From: Pelagibacteraceae bacterium AG-447-N18
Lineage (GTDB): Bacteria > Pseudomonadota > Alphaproteobacteria > Pelagibacterales > Pelagibacteraceae
Direction of reading: 5' to 3'
Assembly: GCA_003212275.1 (NCBI GenBank)
Contig: QCQE01000001.1
Span: 1-64,000, forward strand
DNA length: 64,000 nt
Part shown: positions 35,981 through 45,859 of the stretch, piece by piece
Position numbering within the stretch: position 1 is the stretch's first letter
How the letters are laid out: every line of letters starts with the position of its first letter
Position numbers and translations under genes: made by a program
Notes under the pieces: model-generated
What the model was told of the DNA's origin: nothing
Database searches by the model: none
Seen by the model: the letters and a program-made list of their open reading frames with translations, nothing else

Positions 35981-36022
35981 TCTATATATGATCGGAAATT
36001 CAATTATATAATAAATTAAATA

Positions 36023-36862
36023 ATGATTGTTTGGTTAGCCTCATATCCTAAAAGCGGAAATACGTTTGTAAGATCTTTGTTATCCTCGTATATATTTTCA
36101 AAAGATGGCAGTTTTAATTTTGAATTATTAAAAGAAATTAAACAATTTCCAGATAATTCATTATTTAAACAATTGGGTGTTGATATAGAAAATGAAGATG
36201 AAATGTATAAAAACTATATCAATTCTCAAAAATTGTTTAATGAAAAAGATTCTATTAGATTTTTAAAAACCCATAGTTGTTTTGTTAATACCAATAAATT
36301 TCAATTTACCGATAGACACAATACCTTAGGTGTAATTTATATTGTAAGAGATCCTAGAAATATTGTTACTTCATTTTCACATCACTTCCAATTACAACCT
36401 GAACAAGCTCTTGAAAGTTTATTATCCCACCAGTATCTTGGTCAGACCTCTAAAGATCATTGTACAACTTATATAGCTTCTTGGAAATATCACTTTAATT
36501 CCTGGAAGGTTTTTAGAAGATTTAATAAATATTTGCTGGTTAGATATGAAGATTTAATAAATGATACTGAAAAAACTTTTTTGAATATTCTAAAATTTAT
36601 TGCCCATCTTGGTCGAGTTAAATTTAAATTAGACAAGGATAAATTTGACAATACTCTTAAAACAACAGGATTTGATAAGATGCAGCAACTAGAGGATAAA
36701 GAAAGTTTTGCTGAGGCAAAAACGGATAAAAAAACTGGTGAAAAAATAAAATTTTTTAATATGGGAATTAAAAATGATTGGAAAAAACTTTTAGATAAAA
36801 AAATAAAAGGAAATCTAGAAAAAGAATTAGAAAATGAAATGAAGGAACTTAATTATTTATAA
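36023..36862 (+). CDS. Sulfotransferase domain protein
   Basis: 279-residue PAPS-dependent sulfotransferase of the Sulfotransfer_1 type. The start IVWLASYPKSGNTFVRSLL is the 5'-phosphosulfate loop, and GVIYIVRDPRNIVTSFSHHF is the 3'-phosphate motif. LLVRYEDLINDTEKT is a further family block. It is a different type from the sulfotransferase at 3278-4315. The substrate is unknown. It sits between the Smr gene and convergent hslU and is not part of the usual conserved order there, so it may be an insertion. Confidence 0.87.
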   Translation: MIVWLASYPKSGNTFVRSLLSSYIFSKDGSFNFELLKEIKQFPDNSLFKQLGVDIENEDEMYKNYINSQKLFNEKDSIRFLKTHSCFVNTNKFQFTDRHNTLGVIYIVRDPRNIVTSFSHHFQLQPEQALESLLSHQYLGQTSKDHCTTYIASWKYHFNSWKVFRRFNKYLLVRYEDLINDTEKTFLNILKFIAHLGRVKFKLDKDKFDNTLKTTGFDKMQQLEDKESFAEAKTDKKTGEKIKFFNMGIKNDWKKLLDKKIKGNLEKELENEMKELNYL

Positions 36863-36868
36863 TGTTTC

Positions 36869-38242
36869 TTAAAGTATAAATTTTGACAAATCTGTATCTT
36901 TTATAAGAGTATCTAAATTTTTATTAATATATTCTTTGTTGATAATAATTTTTTCACCAGCTCTGTCTGTTGCCGTAAAACTTATTTCATCTAATATTTT
37001 TTCGATAATAGTATGCAGTCTTCTTGCTCCAATATTTTCTACAGTTGCATTAACTTCAGATGCTATATTTGCAATTGCATCAATGCCATCTTCCGCAAAT
37101 TCCAAATCCACATTTTCTGTTTTTAACAAAGCCACATATTGCTTGATTAAACTATAGTCTGGTTCTTTAAGAATTCTTTTAAAGTCTTCACTTGTCAAAG
37201 CTTCTAGCTCGACTCTTATAGGCAATCTACCTTGCAGTTCAGGTAATAAATCTGAGGGTTTAGCGAGTTGAAAAGCACCAGATGCAATAAATAAAATATG
37301 ATCCGTTTTGATAGGACCATATTTTGTATTAACTGTTGTACCTTCAATAAGAGGTAATAAATCTCGTTGTACACCTTCTCTGGATACATCTCCTCCAACT
37401 CTATCGGCTCTGCCAGAAATTTTATCAATTTCATCTAGAAAAACTATTCCATTATTTTCTGTTGAAATTTTTGCAGATTTAATAATTTTGTCTTGTTCAA
37501 TCAATTTATCAGACTCATCATTAATTAAAATTTCATGAGACTCTTTGACAGTCATTTTTTTCTTTTTTTCTTTTGTTCCCATTGACTTTCCAAGCATTTC
37601 TCCAATATTGATCATACCAACATTAGCTCCTGGCATACCTGGAATTTCAAATGATGTTCCACTTCCACCAGTATCACTAACAGCTATTTCAATTTCATTG
37701 TTGTCTAAATCCCCATCTCTTAATCTTTTTCTAAAGCTCTCTCTAGTAGCTGTACTTGCCTTTTTTCCAACTAAAGCATCTAAAACTTTTTCCTCTGCCA
37801 TTTTCTGAGCTTTTGCATAAACTTCTTTTCTTTTTTTTACTTTTTCCATTGAAATAGCAATTTCAATTAAATCTCTTACAATTTGTTCAACATCTCTTCC
37901 CACATATCCAACTTCAGTAAATCTTGTAGCTTCAACTTTAACGAATGGAGCCTCAGCAAGTTTTGATAGTCTTCTAGATATTTCAGTTTTACCAACTCCA
38001 GTTGGTCCAATCATAAGGATGTTTTTTGGCAGAACTTCATTTTTCATTTCACCTTTTAGAGCTTGTCTTCTCCATCTATTTCTAAGGGCTACAGCAACAG
38101 CTTTTTTAGCTTTATTTTGGCCGACCACAAACCTATCTAATTCTGAAACTATTTCCCTTGGTGATAATGAACTAACTAAAGTTTCATTATCTTTAGAATT
38201 TTTATCTTTTGGAACAAGAGGTGTAACATTAGATTTTTCCAT
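36869..38242 (-). CDS. hslU: ATP-dependent protease ATPase subunit HslU
   Basis: 457-residue AAA+ unfoldase that feeds Hsl[26 protein letters not shown] is the family start; Walker A is [16 protein letters not shown], Walker B is [12 protein letters not shown], with a helical I-domain between. The C-terminal end DLSKFIL inserts into HslV pockets. It follows hslV with a one-base overlap. The unit is likely heat-shock regulated as in relatives, though no heat-shock promoter was identified. Confidence 0.97.
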   Translation of the reverse strand: MEKSNVTPLVPKDKNSKDNETLVSSLSPREIVSELDRFVVGQNKAKKAVAVALRNRWRRQALKGEMKNEVLPKNILMIGPTGVGKTEISRRLSKLAEAPFVKVEATRFTEVGYVGRDVEQIVRDLIEIAISMEKVKKRKEVYAKAQKMAEEKVLDALVGKKASTATRESFRKRLRDGDLDNNEIEIAVSDTGGSGTSFEIPGMPGANVGMINIGEMLGKSMGTKEKKKKMTVKESHEILINDESDKLIEQDKIIKSAKISTENNGIVFLDEIDKISGRADRVGGDVSREGVQRDLLPLIEGTTVNTKYGPIKTDHILFIASGAFQLAKPSDLLPELQGRLPIRVELEALTSEDFKRILKEPDYSLIKQYVALLKTENVDLEFAEDGIDAIANIASEVNATVENIGARRLHTIIEKILDEISFTATDRAGEKIIINKEYINKNLDTLIKDTDLSKFIL

Positions 38243-38757
38243 TATATTTTTTCAACCTTAATATTATTATTGGTAAAAACACAAATTTCTGAAGCAACTT
38301 CAATAGCTTTTTTTGCTACTTCTTCAGCACTCATATCTGTACCTATTAAAACTTTTCCAGCTGCTAAAGCGTAATTTCCACCTGAACCAATTCCAATTAC
38401 GTCGCCCTCTGGCTCTAGCACATCTCCGGTTCCAGAGATAATATAACTATTATCTTTGTCACCAATCGCCATAAGTGCCTCAAGTCTTCTTAAATATTTA
38501 TCTGTTCGCCAGTCTTTTGCTAATTCAACAGCGGCTCTAGATAAGTTGCCTGCATGTTTTTCTATTTTTGCCTCTAATCTTTCAAATAAGGTCAAGGCAT
38601 CCGCTGTAGAACCTGCAAATCCTGCCACAACATCTCTTTTTTCAATTTTTCTTACTTTTGACGCGGTGCTTTTCACAACAGTATTCCCCATACTAACTTG
38701 TCCATCACCAGCAACTACTACCTCATTATTTTTTCTTACTAAAACAATCGTTGTCAT
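38242..38757 (-). CDS. hslV: ATP-dependent protease peptidase subunit HslV
   Basis: 171-residue threonine protease forming a double hexamer capped by HslU. After Met1, Thr2 in [20 protein letters not shown] is the nucleophile; [20 protein letters not shown] and [17 protein letters not shown] are family blocks. [12 protein letters not shown] is the conserved C-terminal half motif. First gene of the hslVU operon, divergent from hisB across 91 bases. Confidence 0.97.
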   Translation of the reverse strand: MTTIVLVRKNNEVVVAGDGQVSMGNTVVKSTASKVRKIEKRDVVAGFAGSTADALTLFERLEAKIEKHAGNLSRAAVELAKDWRTDKYLRRLEALMAIGDKDNSYIISGTGDVLEPEGDVIGIGSGGNYALAAGKVLIGTDMSAEEVAKKAIEVASEICVFTNNNIKVEKI

Positions 38758-38848
38758 AGCTTATAAATGGATACTAAATTTGATAGTTCAAGCCCAGGTT
38801 TAGTATTATTGCCATATTTCGATAATATATGTATACCTCTTTTTAATT

Positions 38849-39439
38849 ATGAAGCGTAAAGGTAAAATTAGTCGAAAAACAAAAGAGACCAGTATAAGTG
38901 TTGACCTCAACATTGATGGTAAAGGTAAATATAAGATAGATACTGGAATAGGATTTCTTAATCATATGCTTGAGCAGCTATCCAAGCATTCATCAATTGA
39001 TATGAGTATAAAAGCTAAAGGAGATACGCATATTGATCTTCACCACACAACAGAGGACACAGGTATAGCAATCGGTGAGGCTTTGAAAAAAGCATTAAAA
39101 AAATCTGTTGGAATTAGAAGATATGCGCATGCGATGATACCAATGGATGAAACTTTATCTCGAGTTGCAATTGATATTTCAAATAGACCTTATTTAATTT
39201 GGAAAGTTAATTTAAAAGTAGAAAAGCTAGGTGAGATGGACACAGAACTTTTTAAAGAGTGGTTTCAGGCTTTTTCTCAAGCAGCAGGAATTACTTTGCA
39301 CGTAGAAAATATTTATGGTGATAATAGTCATCACATAATTGAATCTTGTTTTAAAGGATTAGCAAGATCATTAAGAGCTGCATTAGAGATAGACCCTAGG
39401 AATAGTAAATCAATTCCATCTACTAAAGGCTCATTATAA
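38849..39439 (+). CDS. hisB: Imidazoleglycerol-phosphate dehydratase
   Basis: 196 residues; Mn-dependent dehydration in histidine synthesis. The metal-binding repeats [17 protein letters not shown] and [18 protein letters not shown] are present, as is [13 protein letters not shown]. It is the monofunctional form without the phosphatase domain, usual for alphaproteobacteria. It starts a tight operon with hisH (5 bases) and onward. Confidence 0.96.
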   Translation: MKRKGKISRKTKETSISVDLNIDGKGKYKIDTGIGFLNHMLEQLSKHSSIDMSIKAKGDTHIDLHHTTEDTGIAIGEALKKALKKSVGIRRYAHAMIPMDETLSRVAIDISNRPYLIWKVNLKVEKLGEMDTELFKEWFQAFSQAAGITLHVENIYGDNSHHIIESCFKGLARSLRAALEIDPRNSKSIPSTKGSL

Positions 39440-39444
39440 AATTA

Positions 39445-40071
39445 ATGAAAGTTACGATTGTTGATTACAACTCGGGCAATATAAGCTCGGTGATAAACTC
39501 ATTTAAAGAAGTTGCTAAAGACAAGGTAAATATTGAGGTTACTGCTGATTTAAGTAAAATTAAATCAAGCGACAAAGTAGTTTTACCAGGGCAGGGCTCA
39601 TTTAAAAGTTGTGTAGATGCTTTAAATAAAATTAATGGTCTAACAGAGGCTTTACATGAATTTGCAATAAATAATAAAAAACCACTTCTTGGAATTTGTG
39701 TTGGTTTACAAATGTTTGCAGATATTGGTTATGAGGAAACTGAAACTAAAGGCTTAGGATGGATTTCTGGCAAAGTCTCAAAAATAGATAATCAAAATGG
39801 AAAATATAAACTTCCTCACATTGGTTGGAATCAGATAAATATTGTCAAAGAAAGTAAGATTTTTGAAAATATAGAAAATAATTCACACATGTATTTTGTT
39901 CATAGTTACGAATTTTTACCAAATGATAAGAATGTAATATCAGCAACAACAGATTATTCATCAAATATTGTTTGCTCTGTTGAAAAAGAAAATATCTTTG
40001 GAACACAATTTCATCCTGAAAAAAGTGATAAATTGGGGCTTAAGATAATTGATAATTTTATCAATATTTAA
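39445..40071 (+). CDS. hisH: Imidazole glycerol phosphate synthase glutaminase subunit
   Basis: 208-residue class I glutaminase that feeds ammonia to HisF. Nucleophile Cys in LLGICVGLQMFADIGYEE, and the His/Glu pair in GTQFHPEKSDKLGL. Also VTIVDYNSGNISSV and VVLPGQGSFKSC. Followed after four bases by a small lipoprotein frame and then hisA. Confidence 0.95.
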   Translation: MKVTIVDYNSGNISSVINSFKEVAKDKVNIEVTADLSKIKSSDKVVLPGQGSFKSCVDALNKINGLTEALHEFAINNKKPLLGICVGLQMFADIGYEETETKGLGWISGKVSKIDNQNGKYKLPHIGWNQINIVKESKIFENIENNSHMYFVHSYEFLPNDKNVISATTDYSSNIVCSVEKENIFGTQFHPEKSDKLGLKIIDNFINI

Positions 40072-40075
40072 ATTT

Positions 40076-40219
40076 ATGAATAAATTTCTTTTTATAATTC
40101 TTTATTATTTTTTTCTTACTTCATGTCAAAGTGTACAAAACGTTGAAAAAACAAACAAAAAAAGTTTGAATAAAGAATTTTCAATTTCAATTAAACCAAA
40201 TGTAAAAGTCAATAAATGA
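40076..40219 (+). CDS. Small lipoprotein within the his operon
   Basis: A 47-residue ORF, MNKFLFIILYYFFLTSCQSV onward, ending PNVKVNK. It has a complete lipoprotein signal: Lys3, a hydrophobic core and lipobox LTSC with Cys17. The mature part would be only about 31 residues, polar and basic. It starts four bases after hisH, and its TGA overlaps the hisA ATG (ATGA), so it is clearly part of the translated operon. I know no family for it. It resembles small entericidin-like lipoproteins only in size. Confidence 0.65.
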   Translation: MNKFLFIILYYFFLTSCQSVQNVEKTNKKSLNKEFSISIKPNVKVNK

Positions 40220-40932
40220 AAATATTCCCAGCGATTGATATTAAAGATAAAAAATGTGTGAGGTTAGTTAAAGGAGACTTTGATAATAAAACTGAGTATG
40301 AAATGTCTCCAGTTGAACAAGCTAGCAAATATAAAGATCATGGCTTTAAAAATTTACATATAGTTGATTTAGATGGAGCTTTAACCGGCGAAACTACTAA
40401 TTTAGATATCATTCAAGATATAGTAAGTAAATTTGACCTTAAAATCGAGGTTGGTGGAGGTGTTAGAAACTTTGAAAGTATTCAAAAGTATACTGATGCT
40501 GGAGTTGACAAAGTAATCTTAGGTAGTGCCGCAATTAAAGACAAAAATTTTTTAAAAGAAGCATGTGTAAAATTTCCAAATAAAATTGCCTTAGGTTTAG
40601 ATGCTAAAGATGGATATTTATCAGTATCTGGCTGGAAGGAAAATTCTAATCGGTTAACTCTGGATTACTTGAGAGATGTAAATAGTTGTGGTGTCAGCAG
40701 ATTAATTTATACAGATATCAACAGAGATGGTATGAAGCAAAGTCCAAATTTTGAAGAGACTTCAAAAGTTGCTGAAAAATCAAATTGTCCGGTTATTATT
40801 TCTGGTGGTGTTTCATCAATAGATGACATTAAAAAAGCTAAAACTTTGAAAAATATTGAAGGTATAATAGTCGGTAAAGCTATTTATGATGGAGATATAA
40901 AGTTAGAGGATCTGGTTAAAGAAGATGCTTAA
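40216..40932 (+). CDS. hisA: Phosphoribosylformimino-AICAR isomerase HisA
   Basis: 238-residue TIM barrel that isomerises ProFAR. Catalytic Asp in [15 protein letters not shown], phosphate loops IEVGGGVRN and VILGSAAI, second catalytic Asp in YTDINRDGM, and [11 protein letters not shown]. Start overlaps the small lipoprotein stop by four bases and the end overlaps hisF by eight. Confidence 0.96.
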   Translation: MKIFPAIDIKDKKCVRLVKGDFDNKTEYEMSPVEQASKYKDHGFKNLHIVDLDGALTGETTNLDIIQDIVSKFDLKIEVGGGVRNFESIQKYTDAGVDKVILGSAAIKDKNFLKEACVKFPNKIALGLDAKDGYLSVSGWKENSNRLTLDYLRDVNSCGVSRLIYTDINRDGMKQSPNFEETSKVAEKSNCPVIISGGVSSIDDIKKAKTLKNIEGIIVGKAIYDGDIKLEDLVKEDA

Positions 40933-41680
40933 AAATAGAATAATTCCCTGTTTAGATGTTAAGAATGGCCGTGTTGTTAAAGGTATTAACTTTGTTGATT
41001 TAAAAGATGCAGGTGATCCAGTTGAACAAGCCAAAATTTATTCTGATGGTGGTGCAGATGAAATTTGTTTTTTAGATATTACCGCTTCAAACGAAAATAG
41101 AGACACAATTTATGATGTAGTTGAGAGAACATCAAAAAAATGCTTTGTTCCATTAACTGTTGGTGGAGGAGTAAGAAGTATAGATGATATCAATAAATTA
41201 TTAAATTGTGGTGCCGATAAAGTATCTATTAATACTGCTGCTGTTGAAAATCCAAAAGTTGTTTTAGATAGTTCAAAAAAGTTTGGTTCACAATGTATTG
41301 TTGTTGCAATTGATGCAAAGAAAAATGGAGACAAATGGGAAATATTTACTCATGGAGGTAGAAACAATAGTGGTCTTGATGCTTTAGACTATGCCAAAAA
41401 AATGGAAGATAGTGGGGCAGGAGAGCTATTAGTTACCTCAATGGATAGAGATGGAACACAAATAGGTTATGACGTCGATTTGATGAGTAAAATTGCATCA
41501 AAAGTTAACATACCTTTAATTGCATCAGGAGGCGTTGGTAACTTAGATCATTTGGTTGACGGAATTAAGTTAGGAAATGCAAGTGCAGTTTTAGCAGCTT
41601 CAATATTTCACTATGGAAAACATTCAGTACAAGAGGCCAAGGAATATTTGGACTCAAAAGGAATTCCTGTTAGAATTTAG
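40925..41680 (+). CDS. hisF: Imidazole glycerol phosphate synthase cyclase subunit
   Basis: 251-residue TIM barrel that uses ammonia from HisH to make IGP and [71 protein letters not shown] and [13 protein letters not shown] are family blocks with both catalytic Asp residues. The AICAR by-product feeds purH at 48900. Confidence 0.97.
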   Translation: MLKNRIIPCLDVKNGRVVKGINFVDLKDAGDPVEQAKIYSDGGADEICFLDITASNENRDTIYDVVERTSKKCFVPLTVGGGVRSIDDINKLLNCGADKVSINTAAVENPKVVLDSSKKFGSQCIVVAIDAKKNGDKWEIFTHGGRNNSGLDALDYAKKMEDSGAGELLVTSMDRDGTQIGYDVDLMSKIASKVNIPLIASGGVGNLDHLVDGIKLGNASAVLAASIFHYGKHSVQEAKEYLDSKGIPVRI

Positions 41681-41681
41681 A

Positions 41682-41963
41682 ATGTTAAGTACACTTGAAA
41701 ATTTATTTAAGCTCGCGCGTGAAAGAAAAGAAAAGCCGGTCGATGGATCTTATACTAATAAATTATTAGCAGATAAATCACTAAGTAAATCAAAAGTTCT
41801 AGAGGAAATAAATGAACTGATTGAGGCGGTAGATAAGGATACTAATAAAATACATGAAGCTGCTGATGTATTTTACCATTTGATAATTTATCTTGAGGCA
41901 CATAATATTAAAATTGAAGATATTGAAAGTGAGTTAAAAAAAAGACAAAAATCTAATGGGTAA
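41682..41963 (+). CDS. hisE: Phosphoribosyl-ATP pyrophosphatase
   Basis: 93-residue MazG-fold enzyme, second step of histidine synthesis. ATG 41682 is one base after the hisF stop; the in-frame extension upstream lies inside hisF and is rejected. The metal-binding pattern is EEINELIEA plus HEAADVFYHLIIYLE. It is the stand-alone HisE form, separate from HisI, which is not in the window. Confidence 0.93.
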   Translation: MLSTLENLFKLARERKEKPVDGSYTNKLLADKSLSKSKVLEEINELIEAVDKDTNKIHEAADVFYHLIIYLEAHNIKIEDIESELKKRQKSNG

Positions 41964-42300
41964 AATAAAATATATTGTAATTTTATTAATTTGTTATGGA
42001 CTTTATAAGGGTTATGTTGCTTTCACAAACTTTGAAATAGGTGTTTCCTCTAGAGTTACTCAGTTAGAGGAAGGGTCCGATTTTGAAAAGAAAGGCAAGG
42101 TTATTGCACTTATGATGTATTTAGGTGATCCTCCTGACTTAAATGAGCATTTATTGGTAAAAAGTAAATCAAAGTGCTTAGATATGAAAAGAATAGCCGA
42201 GGAAACATCTTTTGCTTATTATGAATGTGCTGTTGTAGATGCTAATATTAGAGGTGGTAAAATAATTAGCATTAATGAGGAGTTAAAAGTTTTAGAATGA
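41956..42300 (+). CDS. Conserved hypothetical single-pass membrane protein
   Basis: 114 residues with a hydrophobic N-terminus (residues 4-20, IKYIVILLICYGLYKGY) and a soluble, probably periplasmic part of about 90 residues with two Cys (SKCLDM and YYECAV) that could form a disulfide. It overlaps hisE by eight bases and the HIT gene by four, so it is part of the his-operon run. I do not recognise a family. Confidence 0.75.
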   Translation: MGKIKYIVILLICYGLYKGYVAFTNFEIGVSSRVTQLEEGSDFEKKGKVIALMMYLGDPPDLNEHLLVKSKSKCLDMKRIAEETSFAYYECAVVDANIRGGKIISINEELKVLE

Positions 42301-42662
42301 CGTATGACGACAATAATATTTTTGCGAAAATTTTAAGGGGTGAAATTTCTTGTAAAAAAATTTATGAGGATGATTTTGTATTATCTTTTCATGATATCAA
42401 TCCTCAAAAAAAAATTCACGCATTGGTAATTCCAAAAGGAAAATACATAGATTTAGATGATTTTAGTAATAAAGCTTCACCAGATGAGATGGTAGGATTA
42501 TTAAAAGGTATCAATATAGTAGCAAAGAAACTTGGTATTTCAGTCGATAAAGGTAAAGGATATAGAGCTTTAGCAAATATTAATGAACATGGTGGTCAAG
42601 AAGTGCCTCACCTTCATTTTCATTTATTTGGTGGCGAAAAAGTTGGTAAGATGGTGCAGTGA
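42297..42662 (+). CDS. HIT-family nucleotide hydrolase (HinT-like)
   Basis: 121 residues; histidine-triad proteins hydrolyse purine nucleoside phosphoramidates. Start NIFAKILRGEISCKKIYEDD is the family beginning, and the triad HLHFHLFGG is at the C-terminus. Closest in length and pattern to bacterial HinT. ATG overlaps the previous stop (ATGA). Confidence 0.93.
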   Translation: MTYDDNNIFAKILRGEISCKKIYEDDFVLSFHDINPQKKIHALVIPKGKYIDLDDFSNKASPDEMVGLLKGINIVAKKLGISVDKGKGYRALANINEHGGQEVPHLHFHLFGGEKVGKMVQ

Positions 42663-43162
42663 ATAAGAAGGTCGAGAGAAATTATTTAGAAATATCTTAT
42701 TTGGAAGATTTAAAAGATTCTTCAAATTTATCAGACCACTACTCAATAAATTTAGTCGATCCGGTTGATTTTCAGTTAAATAAATTTTTTTATAAAAATA
42801 TTGGTAAAAGTCATCATTGGGTGGACCGATTAGTGTGGAGTGAAAAACAATGGCTGGACTATGTTTCTGACAAAAAAGTTAAGACATATATATTAAAAGA
42901 TGGGGATGAATTAGCAGGTTATTTTGAGTTAATTTTACACACAGATAAAAATGAAGTTGAGATTGCTTATCTGGGTTTATTGGAAGAATATCAAAATAAA
43001 AAATTAGGTTCATATCTATTATCAGCAGCTATTAAAAATTCTTTTAAAGAAAAACCCAAGAGAGTTTGGGTACATACGTGTTCATTAGATCACAAAAATG
43101 CATTAAATAATTATATTGCACGAGGTATGAAAGTTTTTAAAACTGAAACAGTCGTAATTTAA
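42659..43162 (+). CDS. GNAT-family N-acetyltransferase
   Basis: 167 residues from GTG 42659, overlapping the HIT stop. The acetyl-CoA-binding motif A is IAYLGLLEEYQNKKLGSYLL (family Q/RxxGxG/A), and the end VWVHTCSLDHKNALNNYIARG is the usual motif B. The acceptor is unknown. It is the last gene of the his-operon run and converges on lolA. Confidence 0.87.
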   Translation: MNKKVERNYLEISYLEDLKDSSNLSDHYSINLVDPVDFQLNKFFYKNIGKSHHWVDRLVWSEKQWLDYVSDKKVKTYILKDGDELAGYFELILHTDKNEVEIAYLGLLEEYQNKKLGSYLLSAAIKNSFKEKPKRVWVHTCSLDHKNALNNYIARGMKVFKTETVVI

Positions 43163-43163
43163 G

Positions 43164-43712
43164 CTAGTTCTGTTGTGGAAGTTTAAATATTTCCTTTTTT
43201 AATTTTTGATTTCTTTTAATGGAAGAAAGATAGGTAATACTGACATTTTGATAAATATCTACTGTTTGCCATCCAATTAAGTTATAAGTTTTTTTATCAA
43301 AAAATAGATTTATCTCATTTTCATTTTCTATAAAATTAAAGTTTATAAAATCATCACTTACTTCCCTTTGATCTAAATTTTTTATCTTTTTTAATAAATA
43401 TTCTTTATTGAGAATTGTATCCAGAGGAGTTTTTTCAAGTGGATAATAGTAATAACTACTTAATGTTTTGATAACTAATGATTTTCCATCTGCAACCAAA
43501 ACCTTCTGATTACTTAAATTATATTTACAATAAATTTTTTTTGGATACTCAATTATACAATTACCATTTTCAATCTTACCATTAATATTTTGTTCAAAAT
43601 CAAATGATACATTTTTAATATCTGTAAATTTTTTAATTATATTTTCTTTTATAGATGCCGAGACATCGGAAATTATAGAAAAGAAAACTAGGATAATAAA
43701 AAATTTTTTCAT
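43164..43712 (-). CDS. lolA: Outer-membrane lipoprotein carrier LolA-like protein
   Basis: 182-residue periplasmic protein: signal peptide MKKFFIILVFFSIISDVSAS, then a LolA-like domain with DIKNVSFDFEQN, GNCIIEYPKKIYCKYN, VLVADGKSLVIK and PLDTILN. LolA ferries lipoproteins from LolCDE to the outer membrane. Its start overlaps the ftsK stop by four bases; ftsK-lolA adjacency is common in alphaproteobacteria and supports the call. Confidence 0.85.
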   Translation of the reverse strand: MKKFFIILVFFSIISDVSASIKENIIKKFTDIKNVSFDFEQNINGKIENGNCIIEYPKKIYCKYNLSNQKVLVADGKSLVIKTLSSYYYYPLEKTPLDTILNKEYLLKKIKNLDQREVSDDFINFNFIENENEINLFFDKKTYNLIGWQTVDIYQNVSITYLSSIKRNQKLKKEIFKLPQQN

Positions 43713-45796
43713 TTAAGAACATCTCTTTTCCCAACGTGATTTGCTTTACTCACTATTCCTTCGGACTCCATCATGTCAATTATTCTTGCGGCTCGATTAT
43801 ATCCAATTTGAAGTTTTCTTTGTAAGAATGAAGTTGATGCTTTTCCTTCAGTTTTAATTATTTCAACAGCAGTTTGATATAATTCATCTTTTTCACCTTG
43901 ATTTTTTGACTCATTTAATTCTTTTTCATCAGCAAAATTTAGTATTTCATCAACATAATCAGGCTCCGATTGAGATCTTAAAAAGTTATTAATTTTCTCT
44001 ATCTCAGCATCCGAAACAAAAGGAGCATGAATTCTTACAATTCTATTTGCAGATGACATATATAACATGTCTCCTTTTCCTAATAATTGTTCAGCCCCTT
44101 GTTCACCTAAAATTGTTCTGCTATCTATTTTAGAGGTGACTTGAAAAGAAATTCGGGTTGGAAAATTTGCTTTGATTGTACCTGTAATTACATCAACACT
44201 AGGTCTTTGAGTAGCCATTATAATATGAATACCAGCAGCTCTAGCCATTTGGGATAATTTTTGAATATAATTTTCAATTTCTTTTCCTGCGACCAACATC
44301 AAATCCGACATTTCATCAACTACTACAACTATGTAGGGCATTGGTAATTTATGTTTTGAATTGTAGCTGTCAATATTTCTGACACCTTCTTTGGTCATAA
44401 GCCTATATCTACTTTCCATTTCCTTGACTACCCAACCAAGAACTGACGCAGCTTTTTTGGCTTCAGTAATTACCGGGCAAAGTAAGTGCGGTATACCTTC
44501 ATAAGTAGAAAGCTCTAACATTTTTGGATCAATTAAAATAAATTTGCATTTTTCTGGATTATGTTTGTAAAGAAGAGATAAAATAATTGTATTAATACAA
44601 ACTGATTTACCCGAACCAGTGGTTCCAGCAATTAGTAAATGTGGCATCGCAGACAAGTCACCAATTATTGGAGTGCCAGAAATATTTTTTCCTAAAGCAA
44701 TAGGTAATTTGGTTTCTTTCTTTTTAAAATAGGAATTATTTAAAATTTCACTAAGATAAACATTTTCTCTATTTGTGTTCGGAAGCTCTATACCTATAGT
44801 ATTACTTCCAGGTATGGTAGCTATACGTGCTGACTCTGAGCTTGTGTTTCTTGCGATGTCGTCAGATAGATTGATTATTTTAGAAACTTTAATGCCTGCC
44901 GCAGGTTCAAATTCATTTAAAGTAACTACTGGTCCATGACTGACTTTTTTAATTTTTCCATTAACACCAAAATCTAAAAGAATTTTCTCTAAAAATTCTG
45001 GATTATTATTTTCATTTTTATTTATACTTGCTCTTTCTTCTTTTGTTGGAGTTTTTAAAAGATCAATTGATGGAAGAGAAAATTTAGTTTTTGAAGACCT
45101 ATTATTTTCAGCTTTAATAAAAGGTAAATCTTCCTGTATAATGTCTTTTATTTCATCTTGAGGAATAAATTCGTTTATAAGTTCATTCTTATTTGTATAA
45201 TTTTTTGAGTTTTTCTTAAATAAAAAATTTGATATTTTTTTAATACTTAAAATAAAGTTATTTAAATTAAAATTTATACTTAAAGTAAAAAAGAATAGAG
45301 TAAATAATAGAAGCAAATAATACAAGAAATTTTCATAATTATTTAATAAATCAATAAAAAAGTTTTCTGATAGATAATTACCAACAAAACCTCCACTACC
45401 ATTTACATAAAGTGTAAAGTTCTCAGAGTAAAATTTTGAAAAAAATAAAGATCCAATTAATACATAAATTATTATAAAAAAAGTGTTTTCTATAAGAATT
45501 AAAACATCTTTTTTTCTAAAAATACTTAAACCTGTAAAGATATAAGTAACAGGTAATAAGTAACCTATTAGGCCTATAGATTGTAAAATAAAGTCCGAAG
45601 CAACACTACCCTGATAACCCAAAATATTCTTGATAATTGTATTATCTGGAAAAATAAAATTCGGGTCTTCTGGAGAGTATGAGATTAAGGCAATAAAAAT
45701 TAAAACCCCTATCAAAAAAACACAAATACCAAAAATCTCAATTAATCTATTAGTAATGAATGTTAAAGCTGTGTTTGATATTTTTTTTATATCCAT
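43709..45796 (-). CDS. ftsK: DNA translocase FtsK
   Basis: 695-residue septum-anchored DNA pump. Four hydrophobic helices occupy about the first 190 residues. A charged linker follows, shorter than in E. coli, then the RecA-like motor with Walker A IAGTTGSGKSVCINTI, Walker B YIVVVVDEMSDLM and RMAxxAGIH (ARAAGIHIIMATQRPS). The C-terminal gamma winged helix (ASTSFLQRKLQIGYNRAARI) reads KOPS orientation sequences. It fits chromosome segregation with the ParABS system nearby. Confidence 0.95.
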   Translation of the reverse strand: MDIKKISNTALTFITNRLIEIFGICVFLIGVLIFIALISYSPEDPNFIFPDNTIIKNILGYQGSVASDFILQSIGLIGYLLPVTYIFTGLSIFRKKDVLILIENTFFIIIYVLIGSLFFSKFYSENFTLYVNGSGGFVGNYLSENFFIDLLNNYENFLYYLLLLFTLFFFTLSINFNLNNFILSIKKISNFLFKKNSKNYTNKNELINEFIPQDEIKDIIQEDLPFIKAENNRSSKTKFSLPSIDLLKTPTKEERASINKNENNNPEFLEKILLDFGVNGKIKKVSHGPVVTLNEFEPAAGIKVSKIINLSDDIARNTSSESARIATIPGSNTIGIELPNTNRENVYLSEILNNSYFKKKETKLPIALGKNISGTPIIGDLSAMPHLLIAGTTGSGKSVCINTIILSLLYKHNPEKCKFILIDPKMLELSTYEGIPHLLCPVITEAKKAASVLGWVVKEMESRYRLMTKEGVRNIDSYNSKHKLPMPYIVVVVDEMSDLMLVAGKEIENYIQKLSQMARAAGIHIIMATQRPSVDVITGTIKANFPTRISFQVTSKIDSRTILGEQGAEQLLGKGDMLYMSSANRIVRIHAPFVSDAEIEKINNFLRSQSEPDYVDEILNFADEKELNESKNQGEKDELYQTAVEIIKTEGKASTSFLQRKLQIGYNRAARIIDMMESEGIVSKANHVGKRDVLK

Positions 45797-45859
45797 ATCA
45801 GATGAATCAAATTACCACTTTGTATCATCTAATTTTTATTGTTAAAATTAAAAATTAAT

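Noticed and set aside
45797-45859. Six-base inverted repeat AGATGA/TCATCT between ftsK and the monooxygenase gene
   Set aside because: Too short and AT-rich to separate from chance.
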